In this document: positions 1 to 8,762 of the stretch, one piece after another
Position numbering within the stretch: the stretch's first letter is position 1
Layout: each line of letters begins with the position of its first letter
DNA from: Chloroflexi bacterium 44-23
Lineage (GTDB): Bacteria > Chloroflexota > Anaerolineae > Anaerolineales > Anaerolineaceae
Direction of reading: 5' to 3'
NCBI GenBank assembly: GCA_001899005.1
Contig: MKUW01000006.1
Location: 473,034 to 537,033, forward strand
DNA: 64,000 nucleotides
Translations under genes and position numbers: made by a program
Notes under the pieces: generated by a model
Databases searched by the model: none
What the model was told of the DNA's origin: nothing
The model's input: the letters and a program-made list of their open reading frames with translations, nothing else

Positions 1-609
1 GAATCAGGTGGAATGGCCTGGATGGCTGATGGGATCGAGATGTCCACAAACACACGCGGGGGGTTAATGACCGGTCTAGGCCGTGCATTATCAGGTGAAT
101 CACTCTTCATGACCACGTATTCCTGTACCGCTCCAACCGCCATGGTAACCTTCACCCCTGATGCACCTGGCAAGATTTTGCCCTTGCAACTGGCTCCGGG
201 CCAGGTAATTATTGCCCAAAAAGGTGCGTTTATGTGTGCCCAACATTCAGTACAAATGGAAATGCACTTTAGAAAGAAATTGGGGGCCGGTTTATTTGGA
301 GGCGAAGGTTTTATCTTACAAAAAATTACTGGACCTGGTATTGTATTTTTAGAGATTCCGGGAGAGATTAAAGAATATAATCTGGCGGTTGGTCAACGCC
401 TTAAGATCGATCCTGGTCACATCGCTGCCTTTGATCCTTCTGTCACTTATGACATTGCTGCAGTAAAAGGGATAAAAAATATTATGTTTTCAGGAGAAGG
501 CCTTTTCCTGGCATCTTTAACAGGACCTGGTCGAATCTGGCTTCAGACAATGCCAATTTCCAATCTGGCTCAGGCAATAAGAAAGTACATTCCCACCAAA
601 AGCAGTTAA
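1..609 (+). CDS. AIM24 family protein, 5'-truncated by the window edge
   Basis: The reading frame is open from the first base, so the true start lies upstream; the ATG at 13 is internal to the domain. The protein has Gly-rich beta repeats of the AIM24/TIGR00266 type: a GESLF segment near the start, a run of paired short strands, and a C-terminal GPGRIWLQTMP segment typical of the family end. Such proteins fold as double-stranded beta helices. They are widespread in bacteria without an agreed molecular function; the yeast namesake is mitochondrial. No signal peptide or membrane segment is visible in the part shown. Roughly 200 residues are present, and family members usually have 220-260, so only a short N-terminal part is missing. 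Family assignment is secure; function is unknown. Confidence 0.85.
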   Translation, partial: ESGGMAWMADGIEMSTNTRGGLMTGLGRALSGESLFMTTYSCTAPTAMVTFTPDAPGKILPLQLAPGQVIIAQKGAFMCAQHSVQMEMHFRKKLGAGLFGGEGFILQKITGPGIVFLEIPGEIKEYNLAVGQRLKIDPGHIAAFDPSVTYDIAAVKGIKNIMFSGEGLFLASLTGPGRIWLQTMPISNLAQAIRKYIPTKSS

Positions 610-622
610 ATTTTTTTCATTA

Positions 623-654
623 ATGAAGGGTCTCTAATTGATGGGACCCTTCAT
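623..654 (+). terminator. intergenic hairpin after the AIM24 gene
   Basis: A perfect 10-bp stem (ATGAAGGGTC / GACCCTTCAT) with a 12-nt loop begins 13 bases after the stop codon. No T-run follows on the plus strand, so it may be a weak terminator or an mRNA 3' end stabiliser rather than a classical intrinsic terminator. Confidence 0.4.
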
Positions 655-817
655 CATGCGGATTAGATTAAGCCAAAACAAACAATCTTTCACGATTTAT
701 TTAATAAGAACAAACCAATATTGGAACCGAAGGACAAAACACGAGGGATCAAATTAATAATTTATAATTTTAGAATCAACCTCTCCGGATCAATACAGGA
801 GGGGCTTCGAGGGTAAT

Positions 818-1459
818 ATGGCTAAACATCTTATATTAGTTGCAGGAAATATTGGATCAGGAAAAACTTCATTAACAGAACGAATCGGCTCTCGCTTAGG
901 TTGGCGAACAGCTTATGAATCTGTTACAGATAACCCCTATCTTCCCGATTTCTATGCCAATATGGCAGCTTGGTCATTTCATTTGCAAGTGTTTTTTCTC
1001 GGCCATCGAGCTGAACAGCATCTCGAAATGGCAAATGATCCGCGTTCGGCCATTATCGATCGAAGTATTTATGAGGACGCATATATCTTTGCGCGTGCTT
1101 TACATGATATGGGTAATATTAGCGAGCGTGATTATCAGACTTACCAAAAAACATTTTCTATGATCGTGCAGACACTCCCAAAACCAGCTCTACTGGTTGT
1201 TTTAGAAGCACCGGTTGATATACTGATGAAACGCATCCATCGGCGTGGACGTGATATGGAATCAGGTATTTCAGCTGATTATTTGGAGCGTCTCGACCTG
1301 TATTACAAAGATTGGCTTCAAAATTTTGACATTTGTCCAGTACTCACGATCAAAACAGATGACCTCGACTTCGTTCATAAGCCCAAACATCTTAACCTGG
1401 TAGTCGAACGTATCCAAGACAAATTAACCGGCAAGGAAGAGATGATATTCTCCGATTGA
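818..1459 (+). CDS. deoxynucleoside kinase (deoxyadenosine/deoxyguanosine kinase type)
   Basis: Phosphorylates deoxynucleosides with ATP in cytosolic nucleotide salvage. The P-loop GNIGSGKT sits at residues 10-17, a substrate-site Glu at 34, the DRS motif that positions the catalytic base and substrate at 81-83, and an Arg-rich lid (HRRGRD) at 141-146. The 213-residue length fits bacterial dAK/dGK enzymes. A GAGGG ribosome binding site lies 4 bases before the ATG. Which deoxynucleoside is preferred cannot be read from the sequence; bacterial relatives without the thymidine-specific signature usually act on dA or dG. It stands alone, followed on the same strand by an acetyltransferase gene. 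Confidence 0.9.
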   Translation: MAKHLILVAGNIGSGKTSLTERIGSRLGWRTAYESVTDNPYLPDFYANMAAWSFHLQVFFLGHRAEQHLEMANDPRSAIIDRSIYEDAYIFARALHDMGNISERDYQTYQKTFSMIVQTLPKPALLVVLEAPVDILMKRIHRRGRDMESGISADYLERLDLYYKDWLQNFDICPVLTIKTDDLDFVHKPKHLNLVVERIQDKLTGKEEMIFSD

Positions 1460-1547
1460 TTGTTGATATTCCTACCCCTTGTTTGTTAGAATCTCCCGTT
1501 CTTTCATCAGAAACGGTGTTCACCAATCTAAATCCAGCCGGAGACTT

Positions 1548-2408
1548 ATGGACCAGATCATAATCCGCAGCCTGACGATTGAGGACCTTCCGTTTGCCAC
1601 CAAGTTGATGCATTCGCAAAAATGGTTCTCTCAGACCCAGCAAGAATTAAAATTCGCCCTTAGTGACCCGGCATGCCGGTTTCTCCTGGCGGAAAAGAAT
1701 GGCGATAAATGTGGATTGGTCATGTCTAGAGTGGCGGGTGCTCATGCTACGATCGCCAATCTCATTGTGAGTTCGGATCATCGCAGGCAGGGAATTGGTA
1801 AGGTGCTCTTTAAATCAGCCATGGATCAATTACTATCCATGAATGTTAAAATGATTGTTTTATCTGCAGCCGAAAAGTGGATATCTTTTTTTGAGGGATT
1901 TGGATTCAAAAAACATGAGCGTGTTATTCCTTTGTTCGGAGAGATTCCCCCCAAACCCCATCCGCAGGTTTCTCAACTACGAACAACGGATATGGAAGAT
2001 ATAAATCAATTGGACCTTGCTTATTATCAAGGTGATCGAAGATTCTTCATGACGCATTATTTGCAAATTTACCCCAATTTAGCATTGAAATTTACAAAAG
2101 ACAATCGAATTACATCATATATGTATGGCCAGGTTGGGTTAGGCGGATTAATTTTTGCAGGACCGATGGTAACAAATTCCAATCACTATCATGAAGCAAG
2201 AGCGTTGTTGCAGCACTTTCAGGACATAATTGGCTATCAACCCATTCAACTTTCAACCACAAAAAACCAAACAAAATGGATATGGAATTTGATCGAATTG
2301 GGAATGAAACCCAATCCGGAAATTATTTACCGGATGGTTTGGGGATTCGATCAACGAGCGAGTAATCAAGAATATCTTCTCCTTAGAGGGTCAGAACTCA
2401 TTGCCTGA
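1548..2408 (+). CDS. GNAT family N-acetyltransferase with an extra C-terminal domain
   Basis: Residues 1-145 form a GNAT fold with the acetyl-CoA pyrophosphate-binding loop RRQGIG at 79-84. Residues from about 150 to 286 form a second module resembling the C-terminal GNAT-like domain of two-domain acetyltransferases. The ATG at 1548 was chosen because GGAG lies 6 bases ahead of it and the homology begins there; the open frame runs back to 1479 without a better ribosome site. The substrate is unknown. Gene-free repeat DNA follows, and the coding context gives no functional clue. Confidence 0.85.
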   Translation: MDQIIIRSLTIEDLPFATKLMHSQKWFSQTQQELKFALSDPACRFLLAEKNGDKCGLVMSRVAGAHATIANLIVSSDHRRQGIGKVLFKSAMDQLLSMNVKMIVLSAAEKWISFFEGFGFKKHERVIPLFGEIPPKPHPQVSQLRTTDMEDINQLDLAYYQGDRRFFMTHYLQIYPNLALKFTKDNRITSYMYGQVGLGGLIFAGPMVTNSNHYHEARALLQHFQDIIGYQPIQLSTTKNQTKWIWNLIELGMKPNPEIIYRMVWGFDQRASNQEYLLLRGSELIA

Positions 2409-2540
2409 GTCAATGCGAATGGAAGTTTGTTTCATCAACTCGTAAAGTTTGCTGATTATCCCTCTCGTAGCCTAAGTGGCTCCACTCCGGTAATCATATC
2501 TCTTTGTGGCATAGCTACCATCTCGAAACCAATCATATTT

Positions 2541-2945
2541 TTTTGTAACTACTCAGTCTTTCTAAAAATGATGGGATTGCGAAATAATTTTCTGTTTTAC
2601 GAGTATTCTCCTTTAAGGAGCTTACCGCGCCACCGAATACAAGAACGGTGGCTGCTGCTCATGACAAAACTCAAACGTCGCAACTTAACCCCTATCGCAA
2701 GTGGGCTCTCTCGCTCCAATTCACTCCGGTCTTTTCGACTTGGTGTGACAAACCATTTTACCGGTTTGTTATCTCTGCTTTTGATGATGCTCTGCGTCAT
2801 TGGATGGTCTCGCAATGACAGGGTTGTGTGGGTACGAATTTCTTTTGATTACATGTGAGATCTTATGTAAGGGCCAAGCATCCGAGAAACCATTCAATCT
2901 TGTAAAAAGATACCCATCACGGATGCTTCGCCCATGAGCAGACTT
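2541..2945 (+). repeat. dispersed intergenic repeat, copy R1
   Basis: This segment is similar, in inverted orientation, to 57255-57680. Shared landmarks in order are: a TCAGTCTTTCTAA edge, a CTCAAACGTCGCAACTTAACC block, TCGCTCCAATTCACT, TCTTTTCGACTTGGTGT, a GCTCTGCGTCATTGGATGGTC block, and the terminal hairpin at 2871-2933. The hairpin arms are GGGCCAAGCATCCG and CGGATGCTTCGCCC, with one mismatch. R1 has about 75 extra bases after the left edge compared with the 57-kb copy. No open frame is conserved between copies. Confidence 0.85.
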
Positions 2946-3002
2946 AGGTTGACAGCCTGTTTATACATACCATTAATCCCAAAGTGAAATTCAAAGACCT
3001 TT

Positions 3003-3165
3003 CGTAACTACTCAATCTTTCTAAAAATGATGGCAGAGTGAAACAATTTTCTGTTTTACGACCAAACTCCTTTAAGCAGATTACCACGCCACCAAAGAAC
3101 AAGAACAAAGGCGCACTATGACATGGCTGAGCGTTTCAATTTTTTTTACTCTATGGTCTCGCAAC
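3003..3165 (+). repeat. partial second copy R2 next to R1
   Basis: Repeats the left edge of R1 (GTAACTACTCAATCTTTCTA, then the CTGTTTTACGA and CTCCTTTAAG blocks), skips the middle, and rejoins at ATGGTCTCGCAA. It lacks the terminal hairpin. It looks like an internally deleted, diverged tandem copy. Confidence 0.7.
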
Positions 3166-3346
3166 AGCACCGGATAAAAATGCAAGTGTAATTGTTACCA
3201 TCAAACGATTTTTGTTGGAAGTTGTTATAATGCCATTTTTTCAATTTGCCCCAGCCAGGATCTTTTGGCCCTATGCGGGAACACTAACACCAATTTTCCT
3301 GTTAAGGCATATTGCGGACCATGCTGCCGGTCAAAATTCAATTTTG

Positions 3347-5350
3347 TCAATTCCAGTCCCGTAGAAAATAACGGAAATCACGCGGTGGCAGTGTGATCAA
3401 TTTATCGTCTAGAACAAATGCTTTTTCTGTCCTTGTAAAATTAAAAGCAACCCGGTGGTTTCCGCGTTGATTCACAACAACACCTTCAGGCAGATCGAGA
3501 ATGGTGCCACAACCCTCATTTTGTAACAGGTATTCAATGATTGCGCGCAATTGTGCTGTTGAAGGGTAAAATCCCAGATAATATACATTGCCGGCTCCGA
3601 ACGGATGGACGGTCATGGCAGCCTTGCCTGCCAATGGACCCCCAATGTAACGAGCAAGGGTGTTGGTTCCCTCATCATCTTCCGGATAAATAGCCTCAAT
3701 CCAAACCCCTACATCGCTGCCCAACCCGGAAATGTCAGATCGGATTTTAAAACGAACCTGGTCAGGCAATGCTTGCCAATTGTGAACATTGGCCCCTACT
3801 AAATTCTTCAATAAACCGGGTAATGGTTCTTCGATTAAATTGTTCGATTGGTTCTTGAACCCTGAACGTGTGCCAAATAACACGGAACCGCCCTGAGCAA
3901 CGTACGCTTCAAGTTTCGCCACCAAATTTTCATCTGAGAGATACAGACCAGGAACCAGTATCAAACAGTAGTCACTCAAATTGCCATCAAAAGAAGTAAT
4001 GTCGACTGATATCCCGGTAGAACTCAAAACACGGAAATAATTAAAAAGTAAATTCAGGTAGGAATAATTGGTGGAATGTGGTTGTCTGGCTAATGACCAG
4101 ATATCATCATACTGGGTTAAAATAGCCACCTTGGAAGAAATAATGTCTTCATCCAGAGTCATCAACACCGGAATTTCAGGCAGCATATTTGATATTTCCT
4201 GGTATCCCAGATCTGGTGACCCATCATGACGCAGTATTCCAGCAGATAGTTGCTGATGGGAATAGCGGGGTGGTTGCCAGCGAGAAAAAAGAATTGTTTC
4301 TGCCCCGCAACTAACTGCATACCATGTCCACAAACGTAAAGCTCCGGCTCGGATGCCAGTATTTGTGAGTCCTTCACTCACCTGGCCGCATTGTTGCTCC
4401 ATCACCCAAAAGGGAGCATTTTTGATTCCTCTAGTCCAACTATGGAAAAAACCTGTTATGTAGGGATCCCCAATATCGTACACGAACTCCGGGATATCAT
4501 CATTGTTCGAATACAAAACGGGTGTCATTTTTTCAGCCAGTAAGGTTGGATAGGAACTCCAAGCTGCGAGATCAAAATGAGACCCCATTTTAAAGAGATC
4601 ATTGTCAAAATGTTCGAATTTGGCATTATGCGTTACAAACTGATTATCGGATTGCGATCGAATGATGTCTGTTTGGAAATTTAAGAATCTAATGGCCGAA
4701 TCAGATTGGAAGCGTTCTAAATCTATTTGATAAGAAGGTGTAGCAAATTGGAAATTGTGTGATGTCAGATTAATTTGATCCCACGATGTAAAGGGCTGGC
4801 TCCAAATGTTCATGCCCCAAGCCTTATTGATATTATCCAATGAACCATATTTCAATTGCAGCCAGGTATGAAAACTTTGTTGACAATATTGACACACATG
4901 CTCATCTTGTTTTTGGGTATACGGTTCGTGATTGATCTGCCAACCGATTATTGCTTCGTTTCTTCCATATCTTTTGGACATTTCCGAGATAAGTGTAAGG
5001 GTGAATTCTTTAAATAAAGGATGATTGGAACAAAAATCATTTTTTCCTGGCGGTTTAGCATTATTCCCGTTTTTACCCGTAGAGCGTGGGATCATGAGAA
5101 TTTCCAACAACCAGGTAGGAGGAAAAGAAACTGGGGTGGAAAGTACAATTTGCAGACCCTCGCCACTTAATTTTTCAATGAGAGAATCCGTCCATTGCCA
5201 CTGATAACTTCCTTGCGAAGGTTCTATTTTTGACCAAGAGAAATCACCGATTCGCACAATACGCAATCCCAATTCACGCATCATTTTGGCTTCAATCTGC
5301 CAGCGATCTTCAGAACATTGTTCCGGATAAAAGCAGACACCTAAACGCAT
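3347..5350 (-). CDS. beta-galactosidase, glycoside hydrolase family 42
   Basis: Hydrolyses terminal beta-galactosides. The protein opens with MRLGVCFYPEQ, the usual first strand of the GH42 TIM barrel, which is why the ATG at 5350 is preferred over the longer frame from 5404. The acid/base Glu is E142 in NHEP and the nucleophile is E318 in VMEQ. C107, C153 and C156 match three of the four residues of the family zinc cluster; the fourth position appears to hold His151. A trimerisation domain (about 400-580) and a small C-terminal beta domain follow, for 667 residues in all. No signal peptide is present, so it is probably cytosolic and acts on imported galacto-oligosaccharides. It stands alone; two 25-bp direct repeats lie just upstream and may be its operator. 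Confidence 0.93.
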   Translation of the reverse strand: MRLGVCFYPEQCSEDRWQIEAKMMRELGLRIVRIGDFSWSKIEPSQGSYQWQWTDSLIEKLSGEGLQIVLSTPVSFPPTWLLEILMIPRSTGKNGNNAKPPGKNDFCSNHPLFKEFTLTLISEMSKRYGRNEAIIGWQINHEPYTQKQDEHVCQYCQQSFHTWLQLKYGSLDNINKAWGMNIWSQPFTSWDQINLTSHNFQFATPSYQIDLERFQSDSAIRFLNFQTDIIRSQSDNQFVTHNAKFEHFDNDLFKMGSHFDLAAWSSYPTLLAEKMTPVLYSNNDDIPEFVYDIGDPYITGFFHSWTRGIKNAPFWVMEQQCGQVSEGLTNTGIRAGALRLWTWYAVSCGAETILFSRWQPPRYSHQQLSAGILRHDGSPDLGYQEISNMLPEIPVLMTLDEDIISSKVAILTQYDDIWSLARQPHSTNYSYLNLLFNYFRVLSSTGISVDITSFDGNLSDYCLILVPGLYLSDENLVAKLEAYVAQGGSVLFGTRSGFKNQSNNLIEEPLPGLLKNLVGANVHNWQALPDQVRFKIRSDISGLGSDVGVWIEAIYPEDDEGTNTLARYIGGPLAGKAAMTVHPFGAGNVYYLGFYPSTAQLRAIIEYLLQNEGCGTILDLPEGVVVNQRGNHRVAFNFTRTEKAFVLDDKLITLPPRDFRYFLRDWN

Positions 5351-5376
5351 TCTCAATTTTCCTTTCAGGCCAAAAT

Positions 5377-5426
5377 CAATTGAAGTCGTGATTATCGAAT
5401 ACAATTGAAGCAGTGATTATCGAAAA
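5377..5426. repeat. two tandem 25-bp direct repeats upstream of the GH42 gene
   Basis: The units CAATTGAAGTCGTGATTATC (+GAATA) at 5377-5401 and CAATTGAAGCAGTGATTATC (+GAAAA) at 5402-5426 differ at only three positions. They sit 27-76 bases upstream of the GH42 start, where a transcription factor site would lie. No regulator gene is adjacent. Function is inferred from position only. Confidence 0.6.
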
Positions 5427-5636
5427 CAATAAAATTGCGAAGATGAAAATTTGTTAAAATTAAAATCAACCAATTTTAGTTGAAAAACAAATACATTTTC
5501 TATTATAGCTTTAATCATCTCAAAAAAAATACCATATGGTCTTCATTTTTGATCCTCATTGATTATGAATAAACCATCTGCAACTAATTCCAAGATGATG
5601 CGTATATAATTCTGAATCAATATATCAGGAGCGTCA

Positions 5637-6233
5637 GTGATTGCCATTGCACCCGAACTTGTCAGACAAGCACAAAAAGGTGATGAAAATGCCTACACAC
5701 AAATTGTGGAGTCTCTTCAATCACCTGTGTTCAACTTGTGCTTTCGGATGCTATCGAATTCAAAAGAAGCAGAAGACGCAGCACAAGAAACATTCTGGCG
5801 TGCTTATAAAGGACTCAACCGTTATGATTCCAGCCGCTCTTTTGAAACCTGGATCTTGGCAATTGCCGCTCACCACTGCATTGATCTGCAAAGAAGGCGA
5901 AAATTGCCACTAATCGACATTGATACTTTTATGGAAGAAACCGAACCTGACCGAAATACTCCCAACCCGGAATCAGCGTTGTTGGAATCGGAAAGCCAAA
6001 GTCAACTACAATTGATGCTTTCCTCGCTACCTGATCTTGATCGAGCAACCCTTATTTTCCGTTATTGGTATGAATACTCAGAAGAGGAAATCAGCCAATC
6101 ACTTGATATTTCTGTAAGCGCTGTAAAAAGCCGTTTGCACCGGGCAAGGCGCAAAATGGCAAATGTCTACCTGGCAAACAACCCGGGCGACCAAAAAGCA
6201 GAAAGGATGCGAAATGAATCACCAGTTTTATGA
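5637..6233 (+). CDS. ECF-type RNA polymerase sigma factor
   Basis: A 198-residue sigma-70 family factor of the extracytoplasmic-function group. Region 2 spans roughly 25-90 (core binding and -10 recognition, including EAEDAAQETFWRAYKGL), and region 4 spans about 135-185 with the helix-turn-helix SEEEISQSLDISVSAVKSRL. There is no region 1.1 or region 3, as expected for ECF factors. The start is the GTG at 5637, with AGGAG 6 bases ahead. The anti-sigma gene overlaps its 3' end by 20 bases, so the two are translationally coupled. Upstream, GCAACT about 15 bases before CGTATA resembles an ECF-type promoter and could be autoregulatory, but this is weak. Confidence 0.95.
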   Translation: MIAIAPELVRQAQKGDENAYTQIVESLQSPVFNLCFRMLSNSKEAEDAAQETFWRAYKGLNRYDSSRSFETWILAIAAHHCIDLQRRRKLPLIDIDTFMEETEPDRNTPNPESALLESESQSQLQLMLSSLPDLDRATLIFRYWYEYSEEEISQSLDISVSAVKSRLHRARRKMANVYLANNPGDQKAERMRNESPVL

Positions 6234-6756
6234 AGATTGGATCTTGAGTGATCAAAAACTCAATATGGCTGAGAAAAAGCTGCTAAGTGAACATCTTGAT
6301 TCATGCGAACAGTGCCAAAACCTGAAGACTGGTTGGGTAAAGGTTGAATCTGCTCTGCAGTCAGCGAAATATGTAACTCCGGCTCCGGGTTTTGTTACCC
6401 GGTTCCAAACCTTTCAACAGACTCAAACCGCTTTTGCGCACCGGAAACAGGCAATTCAATCATTGATCGTTACCGGGGTTTCAATGATCACCATCTTGGT
6501 TGCATTTACAATTTGGTTTTTTCTTAGTTACTCGCCTGCGAATATCATCGTCAATCTTGTTGCAATCGCGACGGGAGTAATACGCACAGCAACCTTATTT
6601 AAGACAGATCTCGTGTTATTTTTACGTTCTTCTTCAGCATCCTTTCCATTTTTATTTATTGTAAATATCGTCGGTTGGGCAGCCATTTTTTTAATACTAT
6701 GGTTACTAACCATCTGGCGATTCACTCAGCATGGAGTAAAGAATAATGAAAATTAA
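6214..6756 (+). CDS. membrane-anchored zinc-finger anti-sigma factor
   Basis: The N-terminal 40 residues carry a zf-HC2-type metal site, H27-x3-C31-x2-C34 (HLDSCEQC), the hallmark of ZAS anti-sigma domains. About three hydrophobic segments follow (around 85-110, 112-135 and 150-175), placing the zinc finger in the cytosol tethered to the membrane. The ATG at 6214 was chosen because GAAAGGA precedes it and the zinc-finger domain begins there. It overlaps the sigma gene upstream and the bactofilin-like gene downstream. By family analogy it binds and silences the neighbouring sigma factor; the inducing signal is unknown. Confidence 0.88.
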   Translation: MNHQFYEDWILSDQKLNMAEKKLLSEHLDSCEQCQNLKTGWVKVESALQSAKYVTPAPGFVTRFQTFQQTQTAFAHRKQAIQSLIVTGVSMITILVAFTIWFFLSYSPANIIVNLVAIATGVIRTATLFKTDLVLFLRSSSASFPFLFIVNIVGWAAIFLILWLLTIWRFTQHGVKNNEN

Positions 6757-7903
6757 ACATATTATTGGTTTTTTGTTTTCAATCGTTTTGCTTATGGTAT
6801 TAATTTCCACTTTACCGCTTCAATCGGTAATCGCTCAAACAAATAACCCGCCAACTATTCATGAAGACAAAGCCGTTATCGGCCAGAATTTCACATTATT
6901 GGAAAACCAGAAACTGGAAGGAGATTTGGCGATAATCGGCGGCACAGTCACTTTAAGTAAAAATTCAATCATCGATGGGGATGTTGTGCTTTTAGGCGGG
7001 GACCTTTCCGTTGAAGGGATTATTAATGGTAATGTCCAGGCTTTTGGCGGGTCAATAAATTTAGAAAGTACTGCAAAAATAAATGGCTCAATCTTTAATT
7101 TTGGAAGTAATTTAACACAGAAAGAGGGTGCAGTCATTTCAGGAGAGCAGATTACCAATTTGCCTTTCCATTTTAATTTCGGAAATACATTTGTTCCCAC
7201 GCAGCCTGATCCCTTAAAAACAGCCTCCTCAAAATTGTTTGCCTTCATTGGGAAGTTTTTATTCGCTGTTTTACAAATTGTTTCCCTGAGTGCTCTTGCG
7301 TTGCTGCTTGTTTTAATCGCACCTAAAGCCAGTTATCGAGTTGCTTCCTCAATTGAAAGACAGCCATTCGTTCAGTGGGGAATTGGCTTATTGACATTTT
7401 TTGCATTTCCTTTAGGATTACTGGTATTAATAATCACGATCATCCTGATTCCAATTGCATTAATTGCGATATTAATATTCGCTGTAGCGCTAATTTTTGG
7501 GTGGGTTGGAATGGGGTATGCAATCGGAAAACGGCTATTTACTAACTCACAAAACAGCACATCCCCGGCACTGGTGGCCGCAACAGGCACATTTATCCTT
7601 ACATTCGTTGCGCGTATTGTGTCTGAAATTCCCTGTATTGGAATTTTATTGGTATTTTTTATATCCTTAACCGGTTTAGGTGCTGTTGTTCTTACACTTT
7701 TTGGAACGCGTGATTATCCCCCGGTATCTCAAAAACAAAGAATCGATCAGCAACCCTACTCCGCTACGCCAAATAATATTGAAGTTGGTTCAATTCTTGC
7801 AGATCATAATGAAGATAATCTCGATGATTCTGAGATGCTGGGTGACAATTCACCTGATCAGGATTCAAGCGATGACTTACATAAATCTGGAGGAGAATTA
7901 TGA
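6746..7903 (+). CDS. bactofilin-like (polymer-forming) domain fused to a multi-pass membrane domain
   Basis: A cleavable-looking signal peptide (residues 1-31, ending SVIAQ) is followed by a right-handed beta-helix repeat region of bactofilin type at about 50-130, visible as serial GDLAIIGG, GDVVLLGG and GNVQAFGG turns. Three to four hydrophobic segments cover about 160-325, and an acidic, Gln/Asp-rich tail ends the protein. The beta-helix would lie outside the membrane, unlike classical cytosolic bactofilins. It overlaps the anti-sigma gene by 11 bases and the lipoprotein gene by 4 (ATGA), so all four genes form one transcript. A role in envelope structure or in sensing for the sigma/anti-sigma pair is inferred. 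Confidence 0.8.
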   Translation: MKIKHIIGFLFSIVLLMVLISTLPLQSVIAQTNNPPTIHEDKAVIGQNFTLLENQKLEGDLAIIGGTVTLSKNSIIDGDVVLLGGDLSVEGIINGNVQAFGGSINLESTAKINGSIFNFGSNLTQKEGAVISGEQITNLPFHFNFGNTFVPTQPDPLKTASSKLFAFIGKFLFAVLQIVSLSALALLLVLIAPKASYRVASSIERQPFVQWGIGLLTFFAFPLGLLVLIITIILIPIALIAILIFAVALIFGWVGMGYAIGKRLFTNSQNSTSPALVAATGTFILTFVARIVSEIPCIGILLVFFISLTGLGAVVLTLFGTRDYPPVSQKQRIDQQPYSATPNNIEVGSILADHNEDNLDDSEMLGDNSPDQDSSDDLHKSGGEL

Positions 7904-8742
7904 AAAAATACCTGCTTATTTTGTTGACTATTATAATGATGCTAACATTGGCGTGCACATTCAATGTCGACCTGCCAAAGGCAAAAACCTTTGAGGACAT
8001 GACTCTTCCAATTTCTGAAGCCCCACCCTCCGATCACGGCCAATTATCAATTTTAATGGGTGGTGGCAAACTTGAACTCAATCATGGAGTTGAAGACTGG
8101 GTTTCCGGTCAAATTGATTACAACGTCCCGATTTGGGCTCCTAAAGTTACTCGTAATGGTAATTCTGTGATTATTGAACAGAAAACCAAAGGTACCCTGG
8201 GAGTCCCTTCAGAGAAAATCAGAAATGATTGGCTAATAAATATCGGGGATGTTCCCACTGATCTAACGATTAAAGCCGGTGCATATGAGGGCACACTCAA
8301 TTTAGGAGGAATTCCATTGACTTCCCTTAATATTCTTGATGGTGCCAGTAAATCTGATATCACCTTCGATCAACTGAATCCGGTTGAGATGGATAAGTTT
8401 AGTTATAAAACCGGTGCCTCACAAATCGCGATCAACGGTTTGGCCAACGCTTATTTGAGTCAGTTTAAATTTGAAGGAGGTGCCGGAGCTTACACTTTTG
8501 ATTTTAGTGGTCATTTGCAAAAAGCAATGGATATTCAAATTAATTATGGTCTTGGCGATGTAAAAATTATTATCCCAAAAGGTGTCCCTGCGACCATTAG
8601 CGTTGATGGCGGATTAAACAATGTTGAACTTACCGGAACATGGAATATTGCTGGCAATGTATTTCAACTCGCAGGAAACGGACCTGAATTGGTCTTTCAT
8701 GTAAAAATGGGGCTTGGGAATTTACAACTAATTAGTCAATAA
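7900..8742 (+). CDS. toast-rack / DUF4097-like lipoprotein
   Basis: The signal peptide ends in a lipobox with Cys19 (LTLAC), so the mature protein should be lipid-anchored outside the membrane. The rest is a repetitive beta-rich fold with evenly spaced Gly-containing strands (GGGKLELNHG, AGAYEGTLNLGG, GGAGAYTFDFSG, GLGDVKIIIP), as in toast-rack and DUF4097 proteins. It is 280 residues long and the last gene of the sigma-factor operon, followed by a terminator. Family members often accompany ECF sigma or PspC-type stress genes; the precise function is unknown. It could be the periplasmic sensor or an effector of the system. Confidence 0.8.
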   Translation: MKKYLLILLTIIMMLTLACTFNVDLPKAKTFEDMTLPISEAPPSDHGQLSILMGGGKLELNHGVEDWVSGQIDYNVPIWAPKVTRNGNSVIIEQKTKGTLGVPSEKIRNDWLINIGDVPTDLTIKAGAYEGTLNLGGIPLTSLNILDGASKSDITFDQLNPVEMDKFSYKTGASQIAINGLANAYLSQFKFEGGAGAYTFDFSGHLQKAMDIQINYGLGDVKIIIPKGVPATISVDGGLNNVELTGTWNIAGNVFQLAGNGPELVFHVKMGLGNLQLISQ

Positions 8743-8762
8743 GAATTTTCCTATTAAGATAG

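Larger units (their letters stand above)
2409..3346. other. gene-free region carrying repeat copies
   Basis: This 938-base stretch separates the acetyltransferase from the convergent GH42 gene. Open frames here (for example 2427-2858) have no family resemblance and coincide with the dispersed repeat, so no gene is called. It holds repeat copies R1 and R2 and, near 3225, an isolated TATAAT. From 3175 to 3346 nothing else is recognisable. Confidence 0.7.

Noticed and set aside
2427..2858. 143-codon open frame between the acetyltransferase and GH42 genes
   Set aside because: It overlaps repeat copy R1, has no family resemblance or ribosome site, and the frame is not conserved in the other repeat copies.
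2871..2933. Repeat hairpins as ordinary intrinsic terminators
   Set aside because: Loops are 34-35 nt long, no T-run follows, and they lie hundreds of bases from gene ends within a conserved longer repeat.
5377..5426. Start of a CRISPR array
   Set aside because: Only two units, directly abutting without spacers and no cas genes; operator-like direct repeats are more likely.
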